Assembly: GCA_903855705.1 (NCBI GenBank)
Contig: CAINZT010000129.1
Coordinates: 1-64,000, forward strand
Direction: 5' to 3'
Source: an uncultured Synechococcus sp.
GTDB taxonomy: Bacteria; Cyanobacteriota; Cyanobacteriia; PCC-6307; Cyanobiaceae
DNA: 64,000 bases
Notes under the pieces: generated by a model
The model's input: the letters and a program-made list of their open reading frames with translations, nothing else
Told to the model about the DNA's origin: nothing
Database searches by the model: none
In this document: positions 1 to 9,481 of the stretch, piece after piece
How the letters are laid out: every line of letters begins with the position of its first letter
How positions within the stretch are numbered: the stretch's first letter is position 1
Translations under genes and position numbers: made by a program

Positions 1-421
1 AATGTTCTGAGGGCCTCCGCCTGCTCCGCGGTCTAAGCCGATGGGATCACTCGCTGGCCTGCTTTGGCCCCCTGCGCCCGACTTAACGAGGTTGTTGCAA
101 GTGTTGGGCCGGGCGATGGCTGGCCTTCATTGTTCAAATCGCCTTTCCATTGAGCGATTGGAGCCTTGAGCCATCGAAATTATTTGGCCAATCGTCTTAT
201 GTTTTATTTCGGAGTGACCGAGACCATGGCAACAGGAGGCAGGGGACCCGGCGAAAGGCTATGGCTGGCCAGGAATTCGGCGCAGACGGGGCTAACACCC
301 AGACAAATGAACCACAGCACACCAACTTTGACTTTGTCAACGCCCGCTAAAGGAGGGTATTGACAAAAGTGCAGGTTCTCTGTTTGTATTGCGTTGATAA
401 TAAAATTGCCCAACTAGCAAC

Positions 422-3058
422 ATGCCTAATCTTGGCGCAAAGGTCGCCCACGACAAGAATACCTTCCTGCGCTTTCTAGAGACAAAAGAACCCAAGGTCA
501 ATGCAATATCAATTTTTCTTGCCAATGCCAATTGGAGCAAATATGCTTATAGCCTTATAGCCAGCCTTTCAGTAGGACTGGCAGGAGCACTTGCCCCAGA
601 CGCAGAAGCCCTTACATTTAATTGGACCTGGACGGCCACCCAGGGGGGAATGTATAACCAATACGGCTACACAAATTTAACGGGCACAACAGTTCTAGGC
701 ACCATAAACAATCTTCTCGACAACTCCTTGAATACCTATGGCATGACAGCCACTTTCACCAGTGGCTTCAACATTGGCCAAACCGTCTCCTTTGATGGAG
801 GAGCGGGAATTCAAGTAACCAACGGATCCGTGGTTACGCCTGGGCTTCAAGCCTACTTCCATAGTGACAATTATAGATATTCATTGCAACTTGAAGATCC
901 CAATGGAACCATCGGTATTTACGGTGGAGCGTCATCGAACTCCTCGATAGATGGGGGGTACTCGTTTGTTGCAATGAACAACGGTTCTGCCCCGATTTTC
1001 ACTAGCCCGGGAATTACAGGATCTTCCAACAATATTTCAACGACAACAGTCACTACTTTTGCAGGTGGAACACTTGTCGTTAATGTTCCAGGCAGCTACT
1101 CCACTTCCTACGACACCGGATCTGGAGGCAGCATTGATCAAAGTAGCAATACGGCAAGCTTCAGTGGCGTTTTCTCTGGTAGCGGGGCCCTGAATTTCGT
1201 CAATACTGGTTCGGGCGGTGACATCATTCTCTCTGGCACTAACACTTACACGGGTGCCACCACCGTTGACACTGGGGCCAAGCTTTCGGTCAATGGTTCG
1301 ATTGCTTCCTCCTCGAGCCTCACCGTGAGTTCCGGCGGCACCATCGGCGGCAACGGCATTCTGCCTAACACCCTCATCGTTAGCGGTGGCCACCTAGCCC
1401 CAGGCAACTCGATCGGCCAACTCACGCTTGCCAACTTGAACTTTGGCTCCGGCGGCATCCTTGACGCCGAAATTCAAGGTCCCCAAAACGACAAAACAAC
1501 AGTCACTGGCAGCGTTACCAACTTCACCGGCACCGCCAACCTGATCGCCTACGGCGGTGGCACTTCCTGGCCGAAGTTTGATTATCAACTCATCACTGGA
1601 ACCAACAGTTTTGCCACCAGCTCCAGCCTCACCCTGAATCCGGTGGGCATCACCAGTGCCCTGCTGCTGCAAGGCACAACCCTGGTGCAGGAGGCCGATG
1701 GCAATGGCCAAACCTTTGATGTGATGTGGCGGCCTAAAAATGGCTCCGGTGCCACCGCCTCTGCCATGCAGACTCTTGGCCAAGGCAATCGCAACCAACT
1801 CGCTGCAGCGGGTGTCTTTGATAGTGCCTTCCAGCGTTTGGCAGTTGCAGCAGGCAATGCCTCTGGTGTCACCGGTCTTAATGCCACGGGCACCGCCATC
1901 GGCACCACGGGCTTCACCACAGGGCAGGCTGCAGCAGCGAGTCTCTCGCCGGAGTTTCTCAGCACCACCGCCAAACTCCTCGGGATCTCCTCCAACAGCC
2001 AGCTCAGCGCAGCCATCAGCACCATCACCCCCGAGCCCTATGCCGCCTTCCAAAGCGTGGGGCTGGAAACCCTGCAGCGCCAGCGCCAGCAGCTTCTCGA
2101 TTCGGCGGGGCAATGTGCCAGCAATGGCTGGGTAATCAATGGCCCAGCCAGCAAAACCGGCAAAGCCCCCAAAAATCCCATCTGCCTCTACGGCCAAGCC
2201 GCCAACACCAACAGCAGCATCAATGGCCAAGACGGCCTCTCGAGCTACAACTCCAGCCTCTTCTCCTCCTTCTATGGCCTGGAGATCAAAGCCAATCCCT
2301 ACTGGAGCATCGGCGCTGCCTATGGCTATGGCACGTCCAACCTCAATGGCCTCGGCCCCACCAATGCCTGGGTCAATTCCACTGTCAACAGCGGCAGTCT
2401 CTATGGCGTCTACACCCCCACCACCACCTCCCCCTGGACCTTTAAAGGGTTAGTGGGCTACGGCAACTACGCCCTCAATGGCAGCCGCCAGGTGGCCGTG
2501 ATTGGCACAGGCAATGCCATCACCGGCTCCACCACCGCCAACGGCATCACCGCTGCCCTCACCGCCCAGGTGACCATCCCCCTCTCCAAACCCTCCGCAG
2601 CGGTTCCGGTGTTGCTCAAACCCCTCCTCGGTATTGCCTATGGCAACTACCAGCAGGCCGGTTTCTCAGAATCAGGCGGTGGGGCGTTGAATCTCAACGT
2701 GGATGGCAACAGCGCCACCAGCCTGGTGGCCACCATCGGGGTGGAGCTCACCTCAGCCCCCATCCCCCTCAACAAGAGCAAATCGATCAGCCTGGTTCCC
2801 AAACTGGCCCTCGCCTATCAAGTCGATGCCCTCGCCAGTGAATTGGGCAACAGCTCCCTTTCGGCCACCATGCCTGCTTCCGGCTCGGGGTCCTTCCTCA
2901 CCCAGGGGCAAAACCGCGGGGTGAATGGCTTCTCCATTGCCGCTGGTGCGGATCTGGCCTTAAGTAAGTCCACGGCCCTCTATGCCAATGTCAATTACGA
3001 GGCCATTTCCAATGGAAATCAGGTTGGCTATGGCGGCGGGTTACGGGTGAAATTCTGA
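422..3058 (+). CDS. autotransporter-like outer membrane protein (PATR-type passenger repeat plus C-terminal beta-barrel)
   Basis: 878-aa ORF; long N-terminal signal-like region; GTNTYTGATTVDTGAKLSVNGS...GTIGGNGIL...LAPGNSIG is typical of the autotransporter-associated beta-strand repeat; C-terminus ends ...YGGGLRVKF, as in outer membrane barrels. Confidence 0.85.
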   Translation: MPNLGAKVAHDKNTFLRFLETKEPKVNAISIFLANANWSKYAYSLIASLSVGLAGALAPDAEALTFNWTWTATQGGMYNQYGYTNLTGTTVLGTINNLLDNSLNTYGMTATFTSGFNIGQTVSFDGGAGIQVTNGSVVTPGLQAYFHSDNYRYSLQLEDPNGTIGIYGGASSNSSIDGGYSFVAMNNGSAPIFTSPGITGSSNNISTTTVTTFAGGTLVVNVPGSYSTSYDTGSGGSIDQSSNTASFSGVFSGSGALNFVNTGSGGDIILSGTNTYTGATTVDTGAKLSVNGSIASSSSLTVSSGGTIGGNGILPNTLIVSGGHLAPGNSIGQLTLANLNFGSGGILDAEIQGPQNDKTTVTGSVTNFTGTANLIAYGGGTSWPKFDYQLITGTNSFATSSSLTLNPVGITSALLLQGTTLVQEADGNGQTFDVMWRPKNGSGATASAMQTLGQGNRNQLAAAGVFDSAFQRLAVAAGNASGVTGLNATGTAIGTTGFTTGQAAAASLSPEFLSTTAKLLGISSNSQLSAAISTITPEPYAAFQSVGLETLQRQRQQLLDSAGQCASNGWVINGPASKTGKAPKNPICLYGQAANTNSSINGQDGLSSYNSSLFSSFYGLEIKANPYWSIGAAYGYGTSNLNGLGPTNAWVNSTVNSGSLYGVYTPTTTSPWTFKGLVGYGNYALNGSRQVAVIGTGNAITGSTTANGITAALTAQVTIPLSKPSAAVPVLLKPLLGIAYGNYQQAGFSESGGGALNLNVDGNSATSLVATIGVELTSAPIPLNKSKSISLVPKLALAYQVDALASELGNSSLSATMPASGSGSFLTQGQNRGVNGFSIAAGADLALSKSTALYANVNYEAISNGNQVGYGGGLRVKF

Positions 3059-3083
3059 TTCACGGCGCAGCAAACACATCAAT

Positions 3084-3125
3084 GCCCCATCGATCGCCTC
3101 CAGGCGCTTGGTGGGGCCTTTATTT
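3084..3125 (+). terminator. putative Rho-independent terminator after the autotransporter gene
   Basis: GCCCCA...TGGGGC inverted repeat with an inner GCCT/AGGC stem, followed by cctttattt. Confidence 0.45.
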
Positions 3126-3210
3126 GGGTCAATCGAACCGACCTAGACGTGCGATTGGAGAGCCAATCAATCGCTAGAAAGTCAGAAATAGGGATTAAAA
3201 AACAGCCATT

Positions 3211-3231
3211 AAAAAGGGCCCTTCCAGGCCC
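3211..3231 (-). terminator. putative Rho-independent terminator of ssrA
   Basis: minus strand GGGCC-TGGAAG-GGCCC followed by TTTTT. Confidence 0.55.
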
Positions 3232-3540
3232 CATGGATCATTTGGGTGATAAGGCTGATCTCACCCCATCTCCCTAACTAGGGTCAGGCAGCCACAGGGG
3301 CGGCTTGACGGGAGAAACGAACGATGTTGTTCGCTGTTACGTGTGTGCTCTTACCGAGCAGGCTTCAGTCACCCTCCTCATGCCCCGTCGAAACCATTGC
3401 AGCCCCTGAAGGTCCCAGCCCTGGGGCTGGGAGGACGCCCCACCGAGCTGGCGGGGAGCAATGGAGCTGAGCGGAATCGAACCGCTGTCCGAAACACTGG
3501 TGTGGACCACCTAGTCCGGCCGAAACCGGACCCCTGCATT
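3232..3540 (-). ncRNA. ssrA: transfer-messenger RNA, circularly permuted (two-piece) type
   Basis: minus strand: acceptor piece (3536-3462) ...GGTTCGATTCCGCTCAGCTCCA lies upstream of the coding piece that starts GGGGCTGCAATGGTTTCGACG (3406); tag ORF 3334-3284 GCG AAC AAC ATC GTT CGT TTC TCC CGT CAA GCC GCC CCT GTG GCT GCC TGA = ANNIVRFSRQAAPVAA*. Confidence 0.93.
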
Positions 3541-3577
3541 GTGACAGCAGAGGATGGCCTGACGCCGCCTGGTCCGA

Positions 3578-4792
3578 GTGGGCATCCCCGAACAGTTCCA
3601 GGCCTCCCCGGCCCGGGCCGAACCCTTCGCCTGCATCGCCGCCGTGCCCTCGGGCCTGGAGGAGAGCGCCGCCGCGGAACTGGCGGCCCTGGGCGCCCAG
3701 GCCGTGCGCCCCCTGCGCCGGGCCGTGGCCCTTCAGGCCGATCTGGCCTGCTTCTACCGGCTGCACCTCCGCGCCCGCCTGCCGTTTCGGATCTTGCGCC
3801 AGCTGGCCCGCTTCCCCTGCCTCTCGCGCCAGGAGCTCTACGCCGGTGTGCAACAGGCGGCCGACTGGCAGCGCTGGCTGCCTCCCGAGGCCCGCTTCCG
3901 CGTCGACAGCACCGGCACCGCCCCGGGGCTGAGCCACAGCCACTACAGCGCCCTGGAGGTGAAAAACGCCCTGGTGGACTGGCAGCGCCAGCACTGGGGC
4001 GAGCGCTCCTCGGTGGATCTGGAGGATCCCGATCTTGCCCTCCATCTCCACCTCGGCGGCGAGGAAGCGACCCTCAGCCTCGATGGCAGCGGCGGCAGCC
4101 TGCACCGCCGCGGCTACCGGGCGGCCATGGGCCTGGCCCCCCTGAAGGAAAACCTGGCCGCCGGGCTGGTCGCCCTCACCGGCTGGGACGGGTCGGTGCC
4201 CCTGGCCGATCCCCTCTGCGGCTCCGGCACCCTGCTGATCGAGGCGGCCTGCCAGGTGCTGGGCCGGGCCCCGGGGCTGGGTCGTTCCTTTGGCTTCGAG
4301 CGCTGGCCCGACTTTGATCCGCTGCTCTGGCAGCAGGAGCGCCAGGCCGCCTTGGCCCTCGATCGCTCGGGCCTGGGGCAAGCCGCCGCCAGTCCCTACT
4401 CCCTGGCCGATGGCCGGCCCCTGGCGCCGATCGTGGGGCTGGAGCAGGATCCGGCCGTGCTGGATCAGGCGAAAAGCAACTGCCAGGCCGCCGGCGTGGC
4501 CGGGGCCATCGCCCTGCAGCTGGGCGACTGCCGCGACTTTGAGCCGCCGCCGGGCCCGGGAATCCTGGTTTGCAACCCGCCCTACGGCGAACGGCTCGGC
4601 CAGAAAGACGAGCTTGAAGGCCTCTACGCCGACCTGGGCGCCAGGCTCAAACAGTGCTGCGGCGGCTGGACCCTGTGGCTGCTCAGTGGCAACCCGGAGC
4701 TCACCGGTGCCTTGCGCATGAAAGCCAGCCGCCGGATTCCGATCAACAACGGCGGCATCGACTGCCGCTGGCTCAAGTACGAGCTGCGCTGA
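3578..4792 (+). CDS. THUMP-domain class I SAM-dependent RNA methyltransferase (RlmL/YpsC-like)
   Basis: N-terminal THUMP-like region, DPLCGSGTLLIEAA and NPPYGERLG methyltransferase motifs. Confidence 0.85.
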   Translation: MGIPEQFQASPARAEPFACIAAVPSGLEESAAAELAALGAQAVRPLRRAVALQADLACFYRLHLRARLPFRILRQLARFPCLSRQELYAGVQQAADWQRWLPPEARFRVDSTGTAPGLSHSHYSALEVKNALVDWQRQHWGERSSVDLEDPDLALHLHLGGEEATLSLDGSGGSLHRRGYRAAMGLAPLKENLAAGLVALTGWDGSVPLADPLCGSGTLLIEAACQVLGRAPGLGRSFGFERWPDFDPLLWQQERQAALALDRSGLGQAAASPYSLADGRPLAPIVGLEQDPAVLDQAKSNCQAAGVAGAIALQLGDCRDFEPPPGPGILVCNPPYGERLGQKDELEGLYADLGARLKQCCGGWTLWLLSGNPELTGALRMKASRRIPINNGGIDCRWLKYELR

Positions 4793-4812
4793 GAGTCAGC
4801 CGCCCAAGCGGC

Positions 4813-5253
4813 CTAACGCCCCAGCAGGGCCCGGGTGGTTTTGGTGATGCCGGCCGTGGTCTGGGGCAGGTAGGGGCCCTTGGTGAGCTGGCCGCCGATG
4901 CGCAACAACAACCCAGCCAGCACCAGATCAATGGCGCCCACCGCCAGGGACGCCTGGATCCAGCCCAAGCCCCAGGTGCCCTGGATCCAGAGCAGCAAGG
5001 CCACCTCAGCGGCGATCAGGGCCAAGGTCACCAAGCCCAGCCCGCCCGCCAGCAGCAACACACCACTGATCAACCGCCGCTTTTCCCGGTCGGCCTCCTG
5101 CAAGGCGATGCGCACGTGCAGATCCATCACCGAGCCCACCAGGGCCGCCACCCGGCCGGCGGCCTGGCGAGGCAAGCCCGGACCGGCCGGCCCCCGCTGG
5201 CTGGCCGCCTCGGCGCTGGCCTGGTCCCTGCCGGTGCCCTTGCTGGTGCTCAT
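4813..5253 (-). CDS. phage holin family / Holin-X-like small membrane protein
   Basis: two hydrophobic segments (LLLAGGLGLVTLALIAAEVALLLWI; LAVGAIDLVLAGLLLRIGG) after an amphipathic N-terminus. Confidence 0.6.
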   Translation of the reverse strand: MSTSKGTGRDQASAEAASQRGPAGPGLPRQAAGRVAALVGSVMDLHVRIALQEADREKRRLISGVLLLAGGLGLVTLALIAAEVALLLWIQGTWGLGWIQASLAVGAIDLVLAGLLLRIGGQLTKGPYLPQTTAGITKTTRALLGR

Positions 5254-5678
5254 GCGGAACGCCGGCCCGAGGCCAGCAGTAAACCTGCGAGCAGGCCCAC
5301 GCCGGCGGCAATGCCCAGGGCCAATAGGGGCTGCTCCCGCACCGGTTTTTCGATCTTGGGGCGCAGGTTGCTGTTGAGCTCATCGAGCAGGCCTTCGAGC
5401 TGCTCCTCCAGGGGCCGCAGGGATTCGGCAAGGCGCGTGGCCTGGTCGCCCGTCACAGCCACCAGTTCCAGCAGTTGGGCCTGCACACCGCTGCTGGTGC
5501 GGCCGGTCTGCTCGGCGATCACCTCCACCACATGCTCAAAGCTGCCGCGGGTGGCCTCTAGGGCGGATCGGGCCACGCCCGGCCATTCCTTCTGGATGAG
5601 GGGCAACAGGGTCTCGAAGCGTTCGCGGAACTGGGCCCCAGACGCCGCTGCGGGATCGTGCTCGGACTCCAGTGCCAT
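5250..5678 (-). CDS. DUF883/ElaB-like membrane-anchored protein
   Basis: helical N-terminus, then RPKIEKPVREQPLLALGIAAGVGLLAGLLLASGRRS, a typical C-terminal anchor; 4-bp overlap with the next gene. Confidence 0.6.
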   Translation of the reverse strand: MALESEHDPAAASGAQFRERFETLLPLIQKEWPGVARSALEATRGSFEHVVEVIAEQTGRTSSGVQAQLLELVAVTGDQATRLAESLRPLEEQLEGLLDELNSNLRPKIEKPVREQPLLALGIAAGVGLLAGLLLASGRRSA

Positions 5679-5776
5679 GGGGCGGCTCGCAGACGGGGGA
5701 CTGGGCCCAACTTAGGGAGGCCCCTTGCCCCTGTCAGCGATTCAGCTAGATTCGGCTAGCTCGGCGCACGGGCCTG

Positions 5777-8700
5777 TTGGTTCACATCAATCAGGTCGAG
5801 CTCACCCATTTCAAATCCTTCGGCGGTGCGATCACCATCCCGCTGGAGGAAGGTTTTACGGTCGTCACCGGTCCCAATGGATCCGGTAAAAGCAACATCC
5901 TTGATGGGGTGCTCTTTTGCCTGGGCCTGGCCAATAGCCGCGGCATGCGCGCCGAGCGGCTGCCCGACCTGGTCAACAGCGCCATGCTCAAGGAGGGGCG
6001 CGCCGCCGAGACGGTCGTCACCGTGCGTTTCGATCTCAGCGATTGGCAGCCCGATGAGGCCGAACTGGGGCTCGAGCCCCCCCAGGAGGGCCCCTGGATC
6101 CGCCAGGGCCAAAGCCACTGGAGCGTGACCCGGCGGCTACGGGTGGCCCCGGGCGGCACCTACAGCAGCACCTACAGCGCCGATGGTGTGACCTGCAACC
6201 TGCAGCAGCTGCAAACCCAGTTGCGGCGCCTGCGGGTCGATCCCGAGGGCAGCAACGTGGTGATGCAGGGGGATGTCACCCGGATTGTGTCGATGGGGGC
6301 CAAGGATCGCCGCGGCCTGATCGATGAGCTGGCCGGGGTTGCCCTCTTCGACAGCCGCATCGACCAGGCCCGCTCCAAGCTCGAGGACGTGCAGGAGCGG
6401 GAGGAGCGCTGCCGCATCGTCGAGCAGGAGTTGCTGGTGAGTCGCCAGAAGCTCGAGCGCGATTGCACCAAGGCCCGCACCTACCAGCAGCTGCGCGACC
6501 GCTTGCACCTCGGCCGCCTGCAGGAACAGGTGCTCGGCTTTGAGGTCGCCCAGGACCAGCTGTTTGGCCTACGCCGCCGCCAGGAGAGCCTCAGAGAGAA
6601 GGAAACCGAAGACCGCAGCGCCGTTGCCGCCGCCCAGGCGGCCCTGGTCATGGGCCAACAGGAGCTGGACGCCCTGCAGGCGGAGGTCAAGGCCCTGGGC
6701 GAGGACAGCCTGCTGGCGGTGCAGGCCGAACTGGCTGGCCTGGAGGCCAGTGACCGCGAACTGGCCCGCCAGGCGGAACGGCACCAGAGCCGGGCCGAGG
6801 AGCTGCAACGCCAGCGCCACGAGCTGGCCCACCAGCAGGGGGAGCTGCGCTCCCAGCAAGACGCCCTCGGCGGACCGGACGACGGCGCCGCCCTGGCCCA
6901 GGCCGAAGCCGAGTGCCGCGCCGCCGAAGCGGCGGTGGAACTATCGCGGCGGCGCCTCGGCGAAGTGGCGGGCCGCTCCGGCAGCTGGCTGGAGGAGCAG
7001 AAGCAACGCAGCCGCCAGCGCCAGGAGCTCCAGGCCCAGCTGGCGCCCCTGGTGGCCGAGGAGCAGCACCTAAGCGAGCGCTTGCGCCAGGACCAGGAAC
7101 GGCTGCGGGAGTTGGGCGAGCAACTGCAGCAGGAGACCGGCCAGAGCCAGGGGGTGCAGGCAAGCCTGGTGGCCCTGGAGGGGGAATGGCAGCAGCTGCT
7201 CACCAGCCTGGAGCGCCAACAACAGCGGTTCACCGAACTGGTCGAGGCCCTGGCCCTGCAGCAACGCACCCGCAGCCGGCTGGAGCAGGAACAGGCCCAG
7301 CTGGAGCGGGAGATCGCCCGGCTGGAATCCCGGCGCGAAGCCCTGCAGGAAAGCCGCGGCACCGGCGCCCTGCGCCTGCTGCTGGAAGCAGGCCTCGAAG
7401 GCATCCATGGGCCTGTCGCCCAGCTCGGGGAGGTGGGCGAGCCCCACCGTCTGGCCCTGGAGGTGGCCGCCGGCGCCCGGCTCGGCCAGGTGGTGGTCGA
7501 TGACGACCGCATCGCCGCCCGGGCCATCGAGTTGCTCAAGAGCCGCCGGGCCGGCCGGCTCACCTTCCTGCCGCTCAACAAGATTCGCGGCGGTGGCAGT
7601 GGGGGCAGCGCCAGCGCCGCCTTTGAACGGAGCGCTGGCGCGGGGCGCCCTGCCGGCGGCGAGGGCCTGATCGGCCGGGCCGTGGAGCTGGTGCGCCATG
7701 AGGCCGTCTACGGCGAGGTGTTCCGCTACGTCTTTGGCGACACCCTGGTGTTCCGCGATCTGGCCAGCGCCCGCCGCGAACTGGGGCGCTCCCGGGCCGT
7801 AACCCTCGATGGCGAACTGCTGGAGAAAAGCGGCGCCATGACCGGCGGCAGCATCCAGCAACGCAGCAACCAGCTCAGTTTTGGCGTCAGCCGCGACGAC
7901 GACGAGGCCGAACCCCTGCGCCGGCGCCTGCTGGAGCTGGGCGACACCCTGGTGGCCTGCCGTCGCCAGGAGGCCGCCCTAGCCAAGGAGCTGGAGGAGC
8001 TGCGCCCCCAACTGGGCCAGCTCGAGCAACGCCGCGCCGCCCTCGAGGCCGAACGGGCCGCCGCCCAGCGCTCCCACGCTCCCCTGCTGGAGCGCCACCA
8101 GCAACTCGCCGCCCGCCTCACCAGCCTCCAGACCAGCCTGGCCACCGACGGCGAACGGCAGGCCAGCGTGGCCGGCCTGCTCAAACCCCTACGCACCGAC
8201 CTGGAGGCCCTAGAGACGGCCGAAGCCGAGGCCCGCTCCTCCGGCGACACCGGCCGCTGGCAGGGGCTCCAGCAAGACCTGGAAGCCGCCGACCGGGGCC
8301 TGAGCGAGGCACGCCTGCGCAGCGATGGGCTGCTCACGGCCCAGCGGGACCGCAGCCTCCGGGCCGAGCGACTCGGGAGCCAGCTTGAGGCCCTGGCCAG
8401 CGACGAACAGCGGCTGGTGGTGGCGGTGCAGACCCTGGTGGCCGAACGCAACCAGTGGAAACAGCAGCAGCAGGCTGACCAGGAGACGCGCCGCGAGCTC
8501 GAAGGGCGCCAAAAGGAGCTGCAGGAGCGCTTCGGCGCCCGCCGCCGGGCCCGCGACGAGGCCGAAGGCCGGATCTCTCTGCAGCGCCAGGCCCTGCAAC
8601 AGCAGGAATGGGAGCTAGGGCGCCTGGGCGAAGAGCGCCTGGCCCTGGCCGAGCAAGAACGCAGCTCGGCCCTGCGGCTGGAGCAACTGGCCCGCGAGCT

Positions 8701-9391
8701 GCCCGACCCCCGTCCCGAGATTCCCGAGGAGGTGCGCCTGGCGGGGCTGGAGGCCCTGCAACAGGAGCTGCGCAGCCTGCAGCAGCGCATGGAGGCGCTG
8801 GAGCCCGTGAACATGCTCGCCCTGGAGGAACTGGAGCAGCTGGAGGTGCGCCTGGCCGATCTGGAGGAACGGCTCGATGTGCTCTGCAAGGAGCGCGAAG
8901 AGCTGCTGCTGCGGATTGAAACCGTGGCCACCCTGCGCCAGGAGGCCTTCCTGGAGGCCTTCCATGCTGTGGATGGCCACTTCCGCCAGATCTTCGCCGG
9001 CCTCTCCGATGGCGAAGGCCATCTCCAACTCGAAAACCCCGAGCAGCCCCTCGAAGGCGGCCTCACCCTGGTGGCCCATCCCAAGGGCAAGGCGGTGCGG
9101 CGCCTGGCCTCGATGTCGGGGGGCGAAAAATCGCTGACGGCCCTGAGCTTCCTGTTTGCCCTGCAGCGCTTCCGCCCCTCGCCCTTCTATGCCCTCGATG
9201 AGGTGGACAGCTTCCTCGATGGCGTCAACGTGGAACGGTTAGCGGCCCTGATCGCCAGCCAGGCCCAGGCCGCCCAGTTCATGGTGGTCAGCCACCGCCG
9301 CCCGATGATTGCCGCCGCAACCCGCACGATTGGGGTGACCCAGGCCCGGGGCGCCCACACCCAGGTGGTGGGCTTGCCCCCGGCCGCCTAG
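5777..9391 (+). CDS. smc: chromosome segregation protein SMC
   Basis: 1204 aa; Walker A GPNGSGKSN, long coiled coils, hinge region, LSGGEKSLTALSF-type signature (MSGGEKSLTALSFLFALQ) and ALDEVDSFLD; TTG start. Confidence 0.96.
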   Translation: MVHINQVELTHFKSFGGAITIPLEEGFTVVTGPNGSGKSNILDGVLFCLGLANSRGMRAERLPDLVNSAMLKEGRAAETVVTVRFDLSDWQPDEAELGLEPPQEGPWIRQGQSHWSVTRRLRVAPGGTYSSTYSADGVTCNLQQLQTQLRRLRVDPEGSNVVMQGDVTRIVSMGAKDRRGLIDELAGVALFDSRIDQARSKLEDVQEREERCRIVEQELLVSRQKLERDCTKARTYQQLRDRLHLGRLQEQVLGFEVAQDQLFGLRRRQESLREKETEDRSAVAAAQAALVMGQQELDALQAEVKALGEDSLLAVQAELAGLEASDRELARQAERHQSRAEELQRQRHELAHQQGELRSQQDALGGPDDGAALAQAEAECRAAEAAVELSRRRLGEVAGRSGSWLEEQKQRSRQRQELQAQLAPLVAEEQHLSERLRQDQERLRELGEQLQQETGQSQGVQASLVALEGEWQQLLTSLERQQQRFTELVEALALQQRTRSRLEQEQAQLEREIARLESRREALQESRGTGALRLLLEAGLEGIHGPVAQLGEVGEPHRLALEVAAGARLGQVVVDDDRIAARAIELLKSRRAGRLTFLPLNKIRGGGSGGSASAAFERSAGAGRPAGGEGLIGRAVELVRHEAVYGEVFRYVFGDTLVFRDLASARRELGRSRAVTLDGELLEKSGAMTGGSIQQRSNQLSFGVSRDDDEAEPLRRRLLELGDTLVACRRQEAALAKELEELRPQLGQLEQRRAALEAERAAAQRSHAPLLERHQQLAARLTSLQTSLATDGERQASVAGLLKPLRTDLEALETAEAEARSSGDTGRWQGLQQDLEAADRGLSEARLRSDGLLTAQRDRSLRAERLGSQLEALASDEQRLVVAVQTLVAERNQWKQQQQADQETRRELEGRQKELQERFGARRRARDEAEGRISLQRQALQQQEWELGRLGEERLALAEQERSSALRLEQLARELPDPRPEIPEEVRLAGLEALQQELRSLQQRMEALEPVNMLALEELEQLEVRLADLEERLDVLCKEREELLLRIETVATLRQEAFLEAFHAVDGHFRQIFAGLSDGEGHLQLENPEQPLEGGLTLVAHPKGKAVRRLASMSGGEKSLTALSFLFALQRFRPSPFYALDEVDSFLDGVNVERLAALIASQAQAAQFMVVSHRRPMIAAATRTIGVTQARGAHTQVVGLPPAA

Positions 9392-9481
9392 GCCTCCTGG
9401 CCAGGGGCGCCACGGGCCAGTGGGCGCCGAGCCAGGGGCCGCCAGACCAGCAGGGCAGGAGCTTTGCGCCACAATGGCTTG

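Noticed and set aside
360-388. TTGACA-N17-TTTGTA as promoter of the autotransporter gene
   Set aside because: -35 matches but the -10 is poor; insufficient to annotate as a feature
3343-4317. 324-aa + strand ORF
   Set aside because: Overlaps the tmRNA and is an alternative frame of the THUMP methyltransferase
4813-5253. holin-like protein as evidence of a prophage
   Set aside because: Holin-X-like membrane proteins are common chromosomal genes in cyanobacteria; no other phage genes nearby
4654-5715. 353-aa + strand ORF
   Set aside because: Antisense to the holin-like and DUF883-like genes; biased composition
7726-9090. 454-aa minus-strand ORF
   Set aside because: Ser/Arg-rich antisense frame inside smc
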